Origin: Tannerellaceae bacterium
Lineage (GTDB): Bacteria > Bacteroidota > Bacteroidia > Bacteroidales > Tannerellaceae
Assembly: GCA_031265595.1 (NCBI GenBank)
Contig: JAISCM010000101.1
Coordinates: 1 to 22,329, forward strand
Length of the DNA stretch: 22,329 bases
Direction of reading: 5' to 3'
Under the pieces are notes generated by a model. The model was not told the DNA's origin, did no database searches, and was given only the letters and a program-made list of their open reading frames with translations. Positions 5,527 to 17,300 of the stretch are shown in pieces; position 1 is the stretch's first letter, and every line of letters begins with the position of its first letter. The translations under genes were made by a program, and so were the position numbers.

Positions 5527-8500
5527 ATGAGTTTGAACTTTAAAATAACCGGAAACAATGATGATTTGAAGCGAAAGCTTGCCGAGTCACGTAAAGGAAT
5601 ACTCGACCTCGGAGATACCGCGGAAGATGTGTCCTCTAAGATTGAACGTTCCGTGAAACAGGCGGGGGGCGCCTTTGCAGCTTTTGGAGGAGGAGCAGCG
5701 TTGGCCGGATTGATTAAACAAATCGTAAATGTCCGCGGCGAAATTCAACAGCTTGAAATTGCCTTCGAGACCATGCTCGGAAGCAAGGAACGGGCCGATA
5801 AGATGATGGCCGATATCAAACAACTCGCCCTCTCTACCCCCTTCACTTTAACCGAAGTAGCCGACAACACCAAACAACTGATCGCCATGGGGATCGCCAC
5901 GGAAAACGCCATCGATACGGTGAAAGCGCTGGGAGACGTGGCCGCCGGCGTATCAGTTCCCCTCTCCCGTATCGCCATCAACTATGGGCAGGTATCCGCA
6001 CTGGGCAAGTTGCAGAGCCGTGAGATACGCGACTTTGCCATGGCCGGCATCCCGATCGTGGAAGAGTTGGGCAAGCAGTTGGGTAAAACGGCCGCCGAAA
6101 TATACAAAATGGTGGAAGCCGGCAAAATCGGTTTCCCCGCGGTAGAACAGGCCTTCAAAAATATGTCCGGCGAAGGGGGTAAGTTCTATAACCTGATGGA
6201 AAAGCAGAACGCCTCCGTTACCGGGCAGATTTCCAAACTTCAGGATGAGTTTCAGTTGATGTTCAACGCCATCGGCCAGGAAAACGAAGGGGTTATCTAC
6301 GACGCAATAAGCGGAGCCTCTTCGCTTGTGGCGAACTATGAGCAGATAGGCAAAACGATACTTGAACTGGTTGCGGTTTATGGAGCGTATAGGGCAGTCA
6401 TGATCGCAACAGAAGCCGTCCGCCAATCCCTTAATACAGTACGATACGCAGAGGAAGCCAGCCGACTAACAGCACTTTTGACCGTTGAACAGCGAGCGCG
6501 CATTTCAAAATTAGGTTTAACAGAGGGCTCAATAAAGCATTCCCTCGCTGTTAAAGCTGAAATCGCGGCAGAAATGGAACGGCAGATAGAACTCGCAGCA
6601 GTTACAAATTCTGAACTAGATGGAGCGCGTAAGCGCCTCGCTGCCCGTCAAGCCGAAAAAACTGCCATTGCTCAAACAGTGACCGTCCGTCAAGCGGAAT
6701 TAAATACAATATTAGCATCGGGAAATGCAAAAAAAATAGCAACTGCACAAAAGTCACTTGATACAGCACAGGAAAGATTAAATTCTGCGGCTGTTGCTCA
6801 AAACGCCGCTGCCAAAGAACTTCATTCAAAGCGAGCAATTATCGATTCCGCTGTCAGGCGGGCAAATACACTTGAAACAGGCATAAACACCGCCGCCCAA
6901 AATGCGAATGTTACTACAACCAACATTCTGACAGCCGCAAAGTTGAGATTAACAGCCGCGGTGACAAGATTGAACGGTGTTATCAATAATAACCTTTTTA
7001 CGATAGCGGCTGTCGCTGTTGCCGCTTTAGCTTACGGTGTTTATAAACTCATTACCTATCAAACAGAGGCCGAAAAGGCTCAAACACGGCTTAACGAGGC
7101 CATTGCAGAATCTGAAAAAGCATCACTTGCAGAAATGCGTGAATTGTCGAAATTAAAGGGAGCCCTTAATGGATGTACAAAAGGCACAAAGGAATTTAAT
7201 GACATAAAGAATGAAATTGTAAACAAATTCGGCAAATACCGCCAAGGGCTTGACGAAGAAATAGAAAGAGTTGGCTCCTTGGATTTATTATATCAAAGTC
7301 TCTCAAAGTCTATACAAGCGTCTTTTGACGCAAGACAATATGAGAAGTTCAAGCAGCAAGAATCCGATAACCTTGATGAGGTCATGTCTGAGAATCTCGG
7401 CAAAATCCAAGATAGATTAATTGACAAGCTTGGAGATGAGGCCGGCTCAAAATACTATGCTAAAATACGGGAAGCTATTTTTGACGGTAAAGAATTAGAC
7501 ACTGAGACAAAAGCCGCTTTAGATAAGGTAGCGGGCAAAGATGGAGGGCTATTCGATATTACGAATAGAGCCGTAGAGGGATATATCCAAAATATTATTA
7601 ATGCCCTAAAATTAGCAGATTATTTAGATAAAAAGGCTCGCGTAAAATGGGGTATATCCGACAATAATACGGATGGTAATAACTCCACCCCAGTAAAAAA
7701 GGAATACGACGACATAACGGCTAAGATAAAGACGGCTACCGAAGCCGTATCCCGGTTTAAACAGGAATTAGCAGACTTACGCAGCGGAAAAACACCAGCT
7801 GAAAAGGGACAACTTGAAACAGTTCTTGAGGACAAAACAAAAGAACTCCAAGAGGCAGAAAAAATGTTACAACTCCTAACGGGCGCTGATAACAAATCCA
7901 CCAAATCCGCCGACGCCCAGCAGAAACTACAGGAGGAAATCCTCCGTATCCGTCAGGAAACCGAACAACTACTCATCAACCTGATGGAAGAAGGCGCAGA
8001 CAAAGAACTCGCCCAAATCGCCCATGACTACGACCGGAAAGTCTCCGAGACGGAAAAATACGAAAAAGAACTCCGCGCCGCCCAGGGGGGTAAACTTACC
8101 GTGGGGCAAACCTCCGATATAGACAAGAACCGGCAGGCGTTGTACGACAAACGGATAAAAGACGAAGCGGCAGCCATCGCCAAAGAAGAAAAACTCCGCA
8201 AAGAGAAGGCGGACAAAGAAAATCAAGACCGGCTCGACTACTTGCAGGAATATGGCGACTACCAGCAGAAACGCCTTGCTGTCGCTGAAGAATATGCGGA
8301 GAAAATAGCGAAAGCCGAAAACGACTGGCAGAAACAAACATTCGAGAAAGAACAGGATAAAGCCTTGCAGGAGATCGAACGTTCCCTCGTTGAAGAATCC
8401 GAGCTATGGACGAGGCTTTTTGACGACGCCGACAAGCATACGTCTGCATACATAGCCAAAACTATCAAAGAACTGGAAAGCCTTATTGCTTATATCAATA

Positions 8501-10443
8501 AAGAAGAGGGCGCCACGCTTCCTGCAGGCTGGACGGATGAGCAGATAAAAGCGATGTTCGGCGATGCAAAAGACGTGGAAGCCATTATGAAAAGGCTTAT
8601 AGAGCTTCGCGACGAATTAAACAGCCGCAATCCTTTCCAACAAATCGCCCAGGGATTCAAAGAGCTAAAAACCGCCGGGCAGGAAGCCGGACAGACCGCC
8701 GAACAGGAAGCCGAACAACAATACGCCGGCCTTCAGAATATCGTTGGAGGCATGCAGGAGATTGGGTCGATGCTCGGCACGCTATCCGATTTACTGAGCG
8801 ACCTTGGCGTAGACGCCGACTCTACGATTAGCAAAATAGAGAAAGTAATCAGCCGAACCACTTCGCTTGCACAGACGGGCGCAAAGTTCGGAGGCTTGTT
8901 GGGCGGCATTATCGGCGGCGTTGTCGGTTTGGGCGCGAGCCTTTACTCTGTCTTTGAAAATGGCAATGAAGAAAAACTCAATAAGCAGATAGACCGCTAT
9001 GAAGAATTAGTAGGGGTGTACGGCAAACTAATCGACAAACAAAAAGAATACTTAGCCTCCCTTACCGGGCAGGATGCCGTTAAACAGGCAGCGGAAACAA
9101 CCAAGCTGATTGAAAGGCAGCAGGAAGCCGAACGAAAGAAACTTGAAACATGGTTTAATCTAAGGCCCAAGTACCACCATTCCAAAGGCTACCAGACAAA
9201 CAAGGACTTGAAAAACGAACTTGCCGGAGCCGGCATTTCCGATATCAGAGAGGTTTTGGATTTTGACGTCGACCAATGGAAGGGGCTGCAAAAAAACATC
9301 GAACTATGGGAAAAGCTCCCCGAAGAAGTAAGGAACTACGGGGAAGCCGTCATTGAGGCCAAGGAAGAAACGGCGCAACTGGGAGAATCCCTGCAAGAAG
9401 CAATCACCGGCGTATCTTATGATTCATTCCGGAACGGATTCCTTGACGCCCTTACCGATATGGACAGTTCGGCCGAAGACTTTGCCGATAATCTGGAGAA
9501 ATACCTCCAGCGGGCGATAATCAATGCCATGATGGCCGAAAAGTACGACGGCAGGATTAAGGAACTCTACGAATTGTACGCCGAATACGGAAGCGACGGA
9601 AACATTGACCGGCAGGAGTACGACAGCCTTATGAGGAAGCATGACGGTATTGTGAAAGATATGATTGCCGACCGGGAAGGGCTCAAGGAAATATTCGACT
9701 GGGGCTCCAACACCAATTTCAGCGGCCTTACATTCGATTCGCTGAAAAACAGTCTGGACTCCCTTGTCACAAGCGCCAACCTCGCTTTCGGCGATATACA
9801 GGAATCCTTTGAGGATCATATGAGCCAGGCCGTTTTAAACCTTATCAAAAAGAACTTCCTCGATGACGCCCTCTTGAAATGGTATAAGAATCTGGAAGAC
9901 GCGATGAGCGACGGCACGCTGTCGGAAGATGATACCAACCGCCTAAGGGCGGAATACGAAAACGCCGCCCGGCAGGCGAACGAACAGTTTAAGGCGGCTA
10001 TGTCTATCGCCGGTATTGATATTGCAAACGGCGGGAATGAAAACACGTTGAAAGGGGCATTAGCGCGGGCGTCGCAGGAAAGCATCGACCTACTGGCCGG
10101 GCAGACAGGCGCACAGCGGGTAGCCGTTGAAGACATCCGCAGCATATTAAGAAGCCTGTCTCCCGAACGTACTTCGGAATATCTCATTCCTATACATGAG
10201 TCCCTGAACATCATCCGGGACTTGCAGGCAAACGAATTAAAGGAGGTAATCTTAATCCGGCAACTGCTGGAATCCGTAAAGGCTTCAAGCGATAAAGTTT
10301 CTGAAAATACCTATGAAATAAAAACGGTTTCTATCGGTATAGCGGAAAACAGTGAGTCGATCAGGAAAAGCTCCGACAAGATTTCCGAATCATTGAAAGG
10401 TACTGTCAGGGTGAGTATGAAAGGGGGCGGACTTGGCGTATGA
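5527..10443 (+). CDS. Tail tape measure protein
   Basis: 1638 residues, the ruler that sets tail length. N-terminal helices (1-45) lead to a hydrophobic segment (about 46-66) and a conserved tape-measure domain (about 70-250) containing LSTPFTLTEVADNTKQLIAMG and LQSREIRDFAMAGIPIVEEL. Further on are long coiled-coil stretches (330-475, 690-960), a clear membrane-like helix near 490-510 (LFTIAAVAVAALAYGVYKLI), a second Gly-rich hydrophobic stretch near 1122-1144, and helical C-terminal repeats. At about 0.15 nm per residue this predicts a tail near 245 nm. No lysozyme, transglycosylase or peptidase domain was seen. GC content changes sharply inside the gene: 62% at 6001-6060 against 33% at 7561-7620. 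It overlaps the next gene by ATGA. Confidence 0.93.
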   Translation: MSLNFKITGNNDDLKRKLAESRKGILDLGDTAEDVSSKIERSVKQAGGAFAAFGGGAALAGLIKQIVNVRGEIQQLEIAFETMLGSKERADKMMADIKQLALSTPFTLTEVADNTKQLIAMGIATENAIDTVKALGDVAAGVSVPLSRIAINYGQVSALGKLQSREIRDFAMAGIPIVEELGKQLGKTAAEIYKMVEAGKIGFPAVEQAFKNMSGEGGKFYNLMEKQNASVTGQISKLQDEFQLMFNAIGQENEGVIYDAISGASSLVANYEQIGKTILELVAVYGAYRAVMIATEAVRQSLNTVRYAEEASRLTALLTVEQRARISKLGLTEGSIKHSLAVKAEIAAEMERQIELAAVTNSELDGARKRLAARQAEKTAIAQTVTVRQAELNTILASGNAKKIATAQKSLDTAQERLNSAAVAQNAAAKELHSKRAIIDSAVRRANTLETGINTAAQNANVTTTNILTAAKLRLTAAVTRLNGVINNNLFTIAAVAVAALAYGVYKLITYQTEAEKAQTRLNEAIAESEKASLAEMRELSKLKGALNGCTKGTKEFNDIKNEIVNKFGKYRQGLDEEIERVGSLDLLYQSLSKSIQASFDARQYEKFKQQESDNLDEVMSENLGKIQDRLIDKLGDEAGSKYYAKIREAIFDGKELDTETKAALDKVAGKDGGLFDITNRAVEGYIQNIINALKLADYLDKKARVKWGISDNNTDGNNSTPVKKEYDDITAKIKTATEAVSRFKQELADLRSGKTPAEKGQLETVLEDKTKELQEAEKMLQLLTGADNKSTKSADAQQKLQEEILRIRQETEQLLINLMEEGADKELAQIAHDYDRKVSETEKYEKELRAAQGGKLTVGQTSDIDKNRQALYDKRIKDEAAAIAKEEKLRKEKADKENQDRLDYLQEYGDYQQKRLAVAEEYAEKIAKAENDWQKQTFEKEQDKALQEIERSLVEESELWTRLFDDADKHTSAYIAKTIKELESLIAYINKEEGATLPAGWTDEQIKAMFGDAKDVEAIMKRLIELRDELNSRNPFQQIAQGFKELKTAGQEAGQTAEQEAEQQYAGLQNIVGGMQEIGSMLGTLSDLLSDLGVDADSTISKIEKVISRTTSLAQTGAKFGGLLGGIIGGVVGLGASLYSVFENGNEEKLNKQIDRYEELVGVYGKLIDKQKEYLASLTGQDAVKQAAETTKLIERQQEAERKKLETWFNLRPKYHHSKGYQTNKDLKNELAGAGISDIREVLDFDVDQWKGLQKNIELWEKLPEEVRNYGEAVIEAKEETAQLGESLQEAITGVSYDSFRNGFLDALTDMDSSAEDFADNLEKYLQRAIINAMMAEKYDGRIKELYELYAEYGSDGNIDRQEYDSLMRKHDGIVKDMIADREGLKEIFDWGSNTNFSGLTFDSLKNSLDSLVTSANLAFGDIQESFEDHMSQAVLNLIKKNFLDDALLKWYKNLEDAMSDGTLSEDDTNRLRAEYENAARQANEQFKAAMSIAGIDIANGGNENTLKGALARASQESIDLLAGQTGAQRVAVEDIRSILRSLSPERTSEYLIPIHESLNIIRDLQANELKEVILIRQLLESVKASSDKVSENTYEIKTVSIGIAENSESIRKSSDKISESLKGTVRVSMKGGGLGV

Positions 10444-11363
10444 CAATCGACGGGCGAGACATAGTATCCACATGGGGCGTCATCCTGACGGAAGGATCAT
10501 ATAGCAGCCTTTTTAAGTACCCGAAGCGGAAAGCTGTAAAGTACAGCAATTATGCGGAAAGGGACGGCATCGTACCTGATTTGCGGAAAATTGAGTTCGA
10601 GCCTAAGCCCGTCACGCTGAATTTTGCAATCAGACATTCCACGATTGAGCAGTTTTGGCATATCTACCAGGCGTTTTTCACCGATATGACAGCGCCCGGC
10701 TATCGTGTGATGGATTTGGAGAACGGGCTTATTCATTCCCTGCGGTATAATGAGACAGGCAGGTATGAGTCTCCGCTACTGTTTAACGAAAGTCCGTCGC
10801 TGACTTCATTTAGCATGAATTTTATCGAGGACGCTATCGCTATATCCGGCGATATACAGCAGCCGCAAGGGGGTATCCCGCTTCGTGGCTGGTATGAAAT
10901 TAACCGGCTTGATTTTGCCGATTTCGGGATACACCCGGACGGACAGCTTGGGAACATATTAAAATATCCGTCTTTTAAAGCGCCGTTCACGGACGGGAAG
11001 AGCGTCTATCCCGGCACATCCCGTTATAAACATCTGGAGGTATCTATCCCTTTGTGGATGCTGTCCGGCTCAAAAGAGGAGTTCATAACCAACTACTCCG
11101 CTTTCTTCAATCAGTTCAACAGAGCCGGGGCGCTCCGGTTATTCAGTAAAGAAACAGGGGGCGTTACCAACGTATATTACAAAGATTGCAATTCGTTTAC
11201 GGTTCATTGGGGCGCGAGGGTTTCGGCAAAGTTCAGCATTACGATCGTTATCCCGGTAGCCACATGGCTGGACGTAAGCGATACCCGGATAATAACCGTG
11301 CTGAATGATATTGACCTGGGGTTATTGGCTGACGAAGATAATGTAGTAGTATTTAACAGATAA
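10440..11363 (+). CDS. Distal tail protein (Dit-like)
   Basis: 307 residues, beta-rich, directly after the tape measure and coupled to it by a 4-base overlap. It probably forms the ring at the tube end to which the tip proteins attach. The two halves resemble each other: residues about 8-95 (WGVIL, SLFKYPKRKAV, VTLNFAIRHSTIEQFWHIYQ, PGYRVMDL) and about 152-240 (FGIHP, NILKYPSFKAP, VSIPLWMLSGSKEEFITNY, ALRLF) share the order 'FG/WG..., xLKYPxxKA, beta strands, helix with aromatic, LRL/VMDL'. This suggests an internal duplication of a RIFT or galectin-like fold. The Dit role follows from position and the N-terminal pattern 'dG.dI...wGv.L'. Confidence 0.65.
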   Translation: MTIDGRDIVSTWGVILTEGSYSSLFKYPKRKAVKYSNYAERDGIVPDLRKIEFEPKPVTLNFAIRHSTIEQFWHIYQAFFTDMTAPGYRVMDLENGLIHSLRYNETGRYESPLLFNESPSLTSFSMNFIEDAIAISGDIQQPQGGIPLRGWYEINRLDFADFGIHPDGQLGNILKYPSFKAPFTDGKSVYPGTSRYKHLEVSIPLWMLSGSKEEFITNYSAFFNQFNRAGALRLFSKETGGVTNVYYKDCNSFTVHWGARVSAKFSITIVIPVATWLDVSDTRIITVLNDIDLGLLADEDNVVVFNR

Positions 11364-11367
11364 AGAT

Positions 11368-14300
11368 ATGGCAAAGAAGTATGAATTAGATATAGTGAAC
11401 TCAAACGAGTTGCCGGACGCAACGCAGGCAGAGGTTGACAGCGGGAAGATTTTAATTCACACGAATAACCGTTTGAGAAAAGCCCCTTCTTCTACCATGA
11501 AGGGAGAAAAGGGCGACAAGCTGACATTTGACGACCTTAGCCCTTCCAATATCGCCGTTCTTCAACAGCCGGCCAAAGAAGCCGCCGATGAAGTAAGGGC
11601 GCTGGCGGAAGAATTTAAAGAGAATGAAGAACAGCGGATTGAAGCCGAGGCAATTCGTGAAGAGAATGAAGAACAGCGGCAAGCCTCTATGGCAGCTATT
11701 AATCAGGCTGCAACCAGAGCCGAAAACGCGGCTACGCTGGCAAACCAAAAGGCGCAGGAAGCCGGAACGCAAGCTGATTATGCCCGGGAGCAGGGAGACT
11801 ATGCGGCGGAAGAGGGAGGGAAAGCCGCAGAGGTAGTACCCCGCGTAGACCTGCTTGAACAAAACAAGGTAGACGGGGGATTCTCTGAAAACGGAGAGCT
11901 GTTCCTGACTTCCGGGGGCATGGTTGTCGGCGATCCTATACCGGTAGGCAGCGGTTCGGGCGGAGGCGGAGGCGGCGGGGGTTCTACCCTTCGCCTGATA
12001 AATCGCGGCGATGCTTCTTTAGGGGTTCCGAAAGGGCAACAGGTTTTACTTAGCTACTCATTTTCTTCGCTGGATAGCGAAACGCAGGAACCTACCGGTA
12101 ATGGTACGGCTGTTTATTACGTAAACAACGCCCGCGCATATACGCAATCCATCAGCCAGGGTAATATTGATTTCGATATCACCAATTACCTTTCCGATGG
12201 ACAGAATCAGGTCAGGATACAGGTAACGGACAGCTACGGCGCTATCCGGTCGCTCAATATCCGGATAGAAGTAATCAGCCTCGTGCTGGAATCTTCTTTT
12301 GATGATTCGCTGACTTACAGCAATGATATCAGCTTTCCGTATACGCCGAAAGGCTCCGGGGAGAAAACAATACATTTCATCCTTGACGGCGTCCCCCTGG
12401 CTTCTGTAACCACCACGACAACCAACCGGCAACTGTACTATAAACTGCCGGAGCTTACGCACGGTAGCCATGCGCTAACGGCATATGCTACGATGGAATC
12501 GGAAGGGGTAGAGATATCATCAAACGTTCTGAACTTTAGTATCACGTATGTACAGCCGGGCTCCACTGCCGTTATTATATCTTCTGCGTTCAATCAGGTT
12601 ACAGCCGTCCAGTACGACAATATTGTAATTCCTTTCTCTGTCTACAATCCGGCGGCATCGGCCACGCAAATACAACTTAGGGCGAATAGCGAAGTTGTGT
12701 CTACCCTGATTGTCGACCGCCTGCAACAGGTATGGTCGTACCGTATTCCCGGATATGGAGCGTTAAAACTGGAAATTGTTGCCGGCAATGTGAAAAAGGA
12801 ATTTAACCTCGCTGTTACGAAATCTACTATTGATTCCGAAGCCGAAACGGAAGGGCTGGAACTTTTCCTTTCTTCCAACGGACGCAGCAATAACGAAGAG
12901 CATCCGGGCGTATGGAAATACAACGCTATTGAAGCCACGTTTACCGGTTTCAATTTCAAGACAAACGGCTGGGTGTTGGATGATGACAATGTGACCGTCC
13001 TTCGGGTATCGCAGGGGGCGAAACTGGAAATTCCTTTCTATCCCTTTTTCTCTGATTTTAAACAAACAGGGAAAACCATTGAAATGGAGTTCCGGGTAAA
13101 GAACGTGGAAAACTTCACGTCCGGCATTATTTCCTGCTTTAGCGGCAATCGCGGATTCCGGTTGACGGCAAACGACATTCTGTTTAAATCCGAACTCTCA
13201 TCCGTAACGGCCAAGTTCAAAGAAGAGGAGATGATTCGCGTTTCGTTTGTCGTAGAAAGCCGTCTGAAAAACAGGATTATCTACACCTACATCAACGGCA
13301 TTGCTTCCGGTTCCATTCAGTATGTAGATAATGATAGCTTTGAACAGACGCCGCCGGTTGGTATTACGCTGGGAAACCCCGATTGTACGCTTGATGTATA
13401 CAACATCCGTTCATACGCTACCGACCTGAACTCATACCAGATACTTAATAACTATATCTCTGACACAGCCCTTGTGGCTAAGAAGCTGACGCTGTATGAC
13501 AACAACCAGATATATGATTCGACGGGCGAGATTGTCTATAATCTGCTTGTTAATCAACTTCCCTGTATGACTATAACGGGTGAGTTCCCGACTTTCAAGG
13601 GAGACAAGAAAACGGTTTCCATGACTTTCGAGAACCGCCAAAACCCGGAAAGGTCATTTACGGCCGATAACGTGCAGATAGACGTTCAGGGCACATCCTC
13701 TCAGTTTTATCCGCGAAAAAACTTTAAGCATAAATTCAGAAGTGGGCTAACCTTAACCGAAACGGGGGAACATGTAGAAAAGTACGCCCTGAAGGAAAAT
13801 GCCATACCCGTTGATACGTTCTGCGAGAAAGCGGACTTTGCCGAAAGTTCGGGAGCCCATAACACCGGCATGGCAAAGTATATTGATTCCGTGCTCAGAA
13901 GCCTCAATTATCTTACGCCGCCTCAGAAGAATGACGAAAAGGTAAGGACGACGGTCGACGGTTATCCGATGGCTATATTCCACAAGGAGAACGATAATGC
14001 TCCGGCGGAGTTTGTCGGTAAATACAACTTCAACAACGACAAAGCCACGCAGGAAACATTCGGTTTCGATGGCGCCGACGAATGTTGGGAGTTTCTGAAC
14101 AATACGGCGAACCGCTGTTTGTTCAAGTCTGCCGACTTTTCCGGCGCCGGTTGGTTGGATGACTTTGAAGGACGTTACCCGGACGGGTATACAGACGCTA
14201 CCAATCTGTCGGCGCTTGTTGGCTGGGTAGTATCCTGTATTGATAATCCGACAAAATTTAAAAGTGAAGTAGCCGGGCATTTCAACCTCAATAACCTACT

Positions 14301-17300
14301 CAGTTATTATCTGCTGTCCGAGCTATTCGGGATGGTGGATCAGCGAGCCAAAAATATGATGCTTGCTTCATGGGGAAATGAAGGGTCGGGGGCGTATAAA
14401 TGGTATTTTATCTTTTACGACAATGATACCTGTCTGGGTATTAATAACGAAGGCGCCAATGTTTTCCCGTTTGATATAGAAGACCACGACACACTGGGAG
14501 ACGGGCACGTATGGAATGGTTGGGACAGTGAACTATGGAAACTCGTCAAAGCATCCTTCGTCGGAGAACTGGCCGTTATGTACCGCAATATGCGTCAGAC
14601 AGGCGCTCTTTCCTACAATGGCGCTATCCGTATCCTTAATGAAGAACAGGCGTTCAAATGGAGCGAGGTTGTCTATAATCTGGACGGGCAATACAAATAC
14701 ATTCAGCCGTTAATAGAAACCGGACAGGGTACCTACCTGTATGCGCTTCAGGGATCGAGGACTGACCATCGTATCTGGTGGTTAAGGAACCGGTTTTTCT
14801 ACATGGATTCAAAGTATAATGCGGCTGATTTTCTGAACGATTTTATTACGATGCGCATATACACCCCGTCTACATGGCAGGGAATAGCGCCAAACGCGGA
14901 TTTTGATTTAACCCTCTATAAAGATTCGTATGTCCGGGTAAAATACGGCTCTTACGTTTTGGAACAGCGGGCGAAAGCGGAGCAAACGATACATATAGCC
15001 GCCCCGCCGATACAGTTCAACGACACGGAAACGATTATCTACGGTATATCCACGGTTAAAGGCATAGGCGCCCTTCCGGCTCTGTATCCGGGAACGGTTG
15101 ACATTGCCAATGCCACGACGCTTACCGAGCTGATAATCGGTAGCGCGGTGAGTGGGTATAAAAATGAGAACCTTTCCCATGTATCTGCCGGTAATAATAA
15201 GATGCTCCGCACGGTGGACATTCAGAATTGCCCTAATTATACAGAGCCGCTTGACCTGTCGGGTTGTGAGAATTTAGAGACGCTAAAAGCGCTGGGTTCT
15301 TCTGTTTCTGCGGTGAAGCTTCCGGCGGCGGGTATCGTGAGCCGGATGGAACTACCTCAGACCATCGCAAACCTTAGCATCCGAAACCAACAGGCGCTTA
15401 CATCCGAAAACCTTATCCTTGCCGGGACAGGCAATATATCCACGCTTGTACTGGAGAATATGAACAGCCTGGATGTGATTGGCTTGGTTAAGGGGTTACT
15501 TGCTGTCGAGCCGTTGAAGCTAAACCGGCTCCGGCTGATTGGCGTGGATGCGGAAGATGATGACCTTGCCGTCCTTATGAAGCTGGCAACTATCGGAGGG
15601 CTGGATGAACAGGATAATCCCTTGCCCAGAGCGGTTGTTACAGGAAAGTTTCATGCCGGCGCTGCATTTGAGACGGATATCGATAATTGCCGCGAATGGT
15701 TCCCGGAATTGGAAATTACCGTGGATACCATAATTCCCGACCCCGTCTTAACCCTTCATTTTTTTTCATCACAGAATGCGCCCCTTGCTGGAACCTCGTT
15801 TACGGCAAACGTTCCTTTTACAGAGATTGACGATGCTACTTTCAGGATTAAATATGCGAAGGGCGCAACTATTAATTTTACGTTTAAGGCAGACAATCAT
15901 GTTGACATGGCGGGTTCTTACACGATTGAAATTTTAGAAACCCGCAGTTTCTCTATTGAGTATATCCCGCTAAGGACTATTGTTCTTCAAAAGATCGACC
16001 TCTCTTTTCTGTCCGGGGCTACGGTCAAGATTTCCGGTACAGAAATTTCCGGCGTAGCCAATGCCCAGGGTGAGGTCGCATTTCGTAGACAGGGCGCGTT
16101 TGGCGTTACAGTGGAATCTTCGTATGGAGAAGGGGGATTTTCTATTCCTGCATCTTTGACGGATAACACGAATACGTTGCAGATTTATCCCTATGTAACA
16201 ATTTCCGGGTATTTACGGAAGCCTATCTCGAATTTCCCACTTGAAGGAGCCGTTATTAAGATATTTGATGCAAATTTCAGCGCTGAATTACTTACGGATG
16301 CAAAAGGGAATTTCTCCACCCAACTTTCTTATGGTAATTACAGCCTTACCGCGAATTATAAGGGAGCCTATATTATAGGAGATGGAGAAAAAAATATTAC
16401 CGTTGGCATGAGTAACGGCGATTTAGGCAATATTTTTCCGGCTACCACCGAAAAACTTCTTTTAGTACAACCCGGCCAATTTAAACCCGCCCCCAACGGA
16501 AATTTGCAATGCGCTATAACGCCTGCCCAGACATCAAGCGCCAATAATTTCGCTCTGACTTATTATTCTACTAAGGCGATACGTATTAATTGGGGAGATG
16601 GCAGCCCTATCGAATCTTTTGCGGCAAGCGCAAATACGTCTTCTTCTGATGCAGCACACCACACTTATGTCGATTATAGTGTTGCCCACCAGCTTGAAAT
16701 ATTGGATTGTGAAGAACTGTATTACTTTAGCGTTTCCGCCGGTTATTTAGTTGCTTTTTGGACTATCGGCAATAGTAAACTTAATGATCCTGGCTATCCT
16801 CAATGGTTTAGCAATTATTCCGCGTGTAGTTGTTTAGAATATGCTGCGGCGGATATGTTTAAATACTGTGCTGCGCGAACCAGTTTTAATACGGCTTTCC
16901 GCGGTTGTAAAAACCTCTATTATATGGAATCCGGAATGTTCGACACATGGGTAGCCGCTACTACCCTTTCCGCCGCATTCTATGAGGTAGATTTATCAAA
17001 GTGTAATATAAAGAGGCTTGATCTTTCCATGTGTTTAAATCTGGAAAATCTTTCAGAAATGATAAGCGAAACAGTGATGGATAGAATCCCCATAATAAAA
17101 AGCAAAAAAATTACTTGGGCAAGTTCTTTTGCTTATAACAATTCTTTAAAGGAAGTCCGAAAAGACGACATTCCTGCTAATGATAGTGGTGTCCGCATTA
17201 ATTTTTACGGGGCATTTTGGAATAAAATTCGGTCTTACGAGGTATTTGAACTTTTTGAAGGCCAGGGGAGTCTTGACAGTAGATTTTTAGCTAATTGTAA

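Noticed and set aside
9816..10214. Long minus-strand open frames (for example 9816-10214, 9424-9819, 18868-19431, 2141-2662)
   Set aside because: They lie entirely within strongly supported + strand genes, have low-complexity or frame-shadow composition, and no ribosome site or recognisable domain.
11624..11836. Plus-strand open frame of 70 codons inside the giant tail gene
   Set aside because: Arg/Lys-rich shadow frame of the coiled-coil region; no independent signal.
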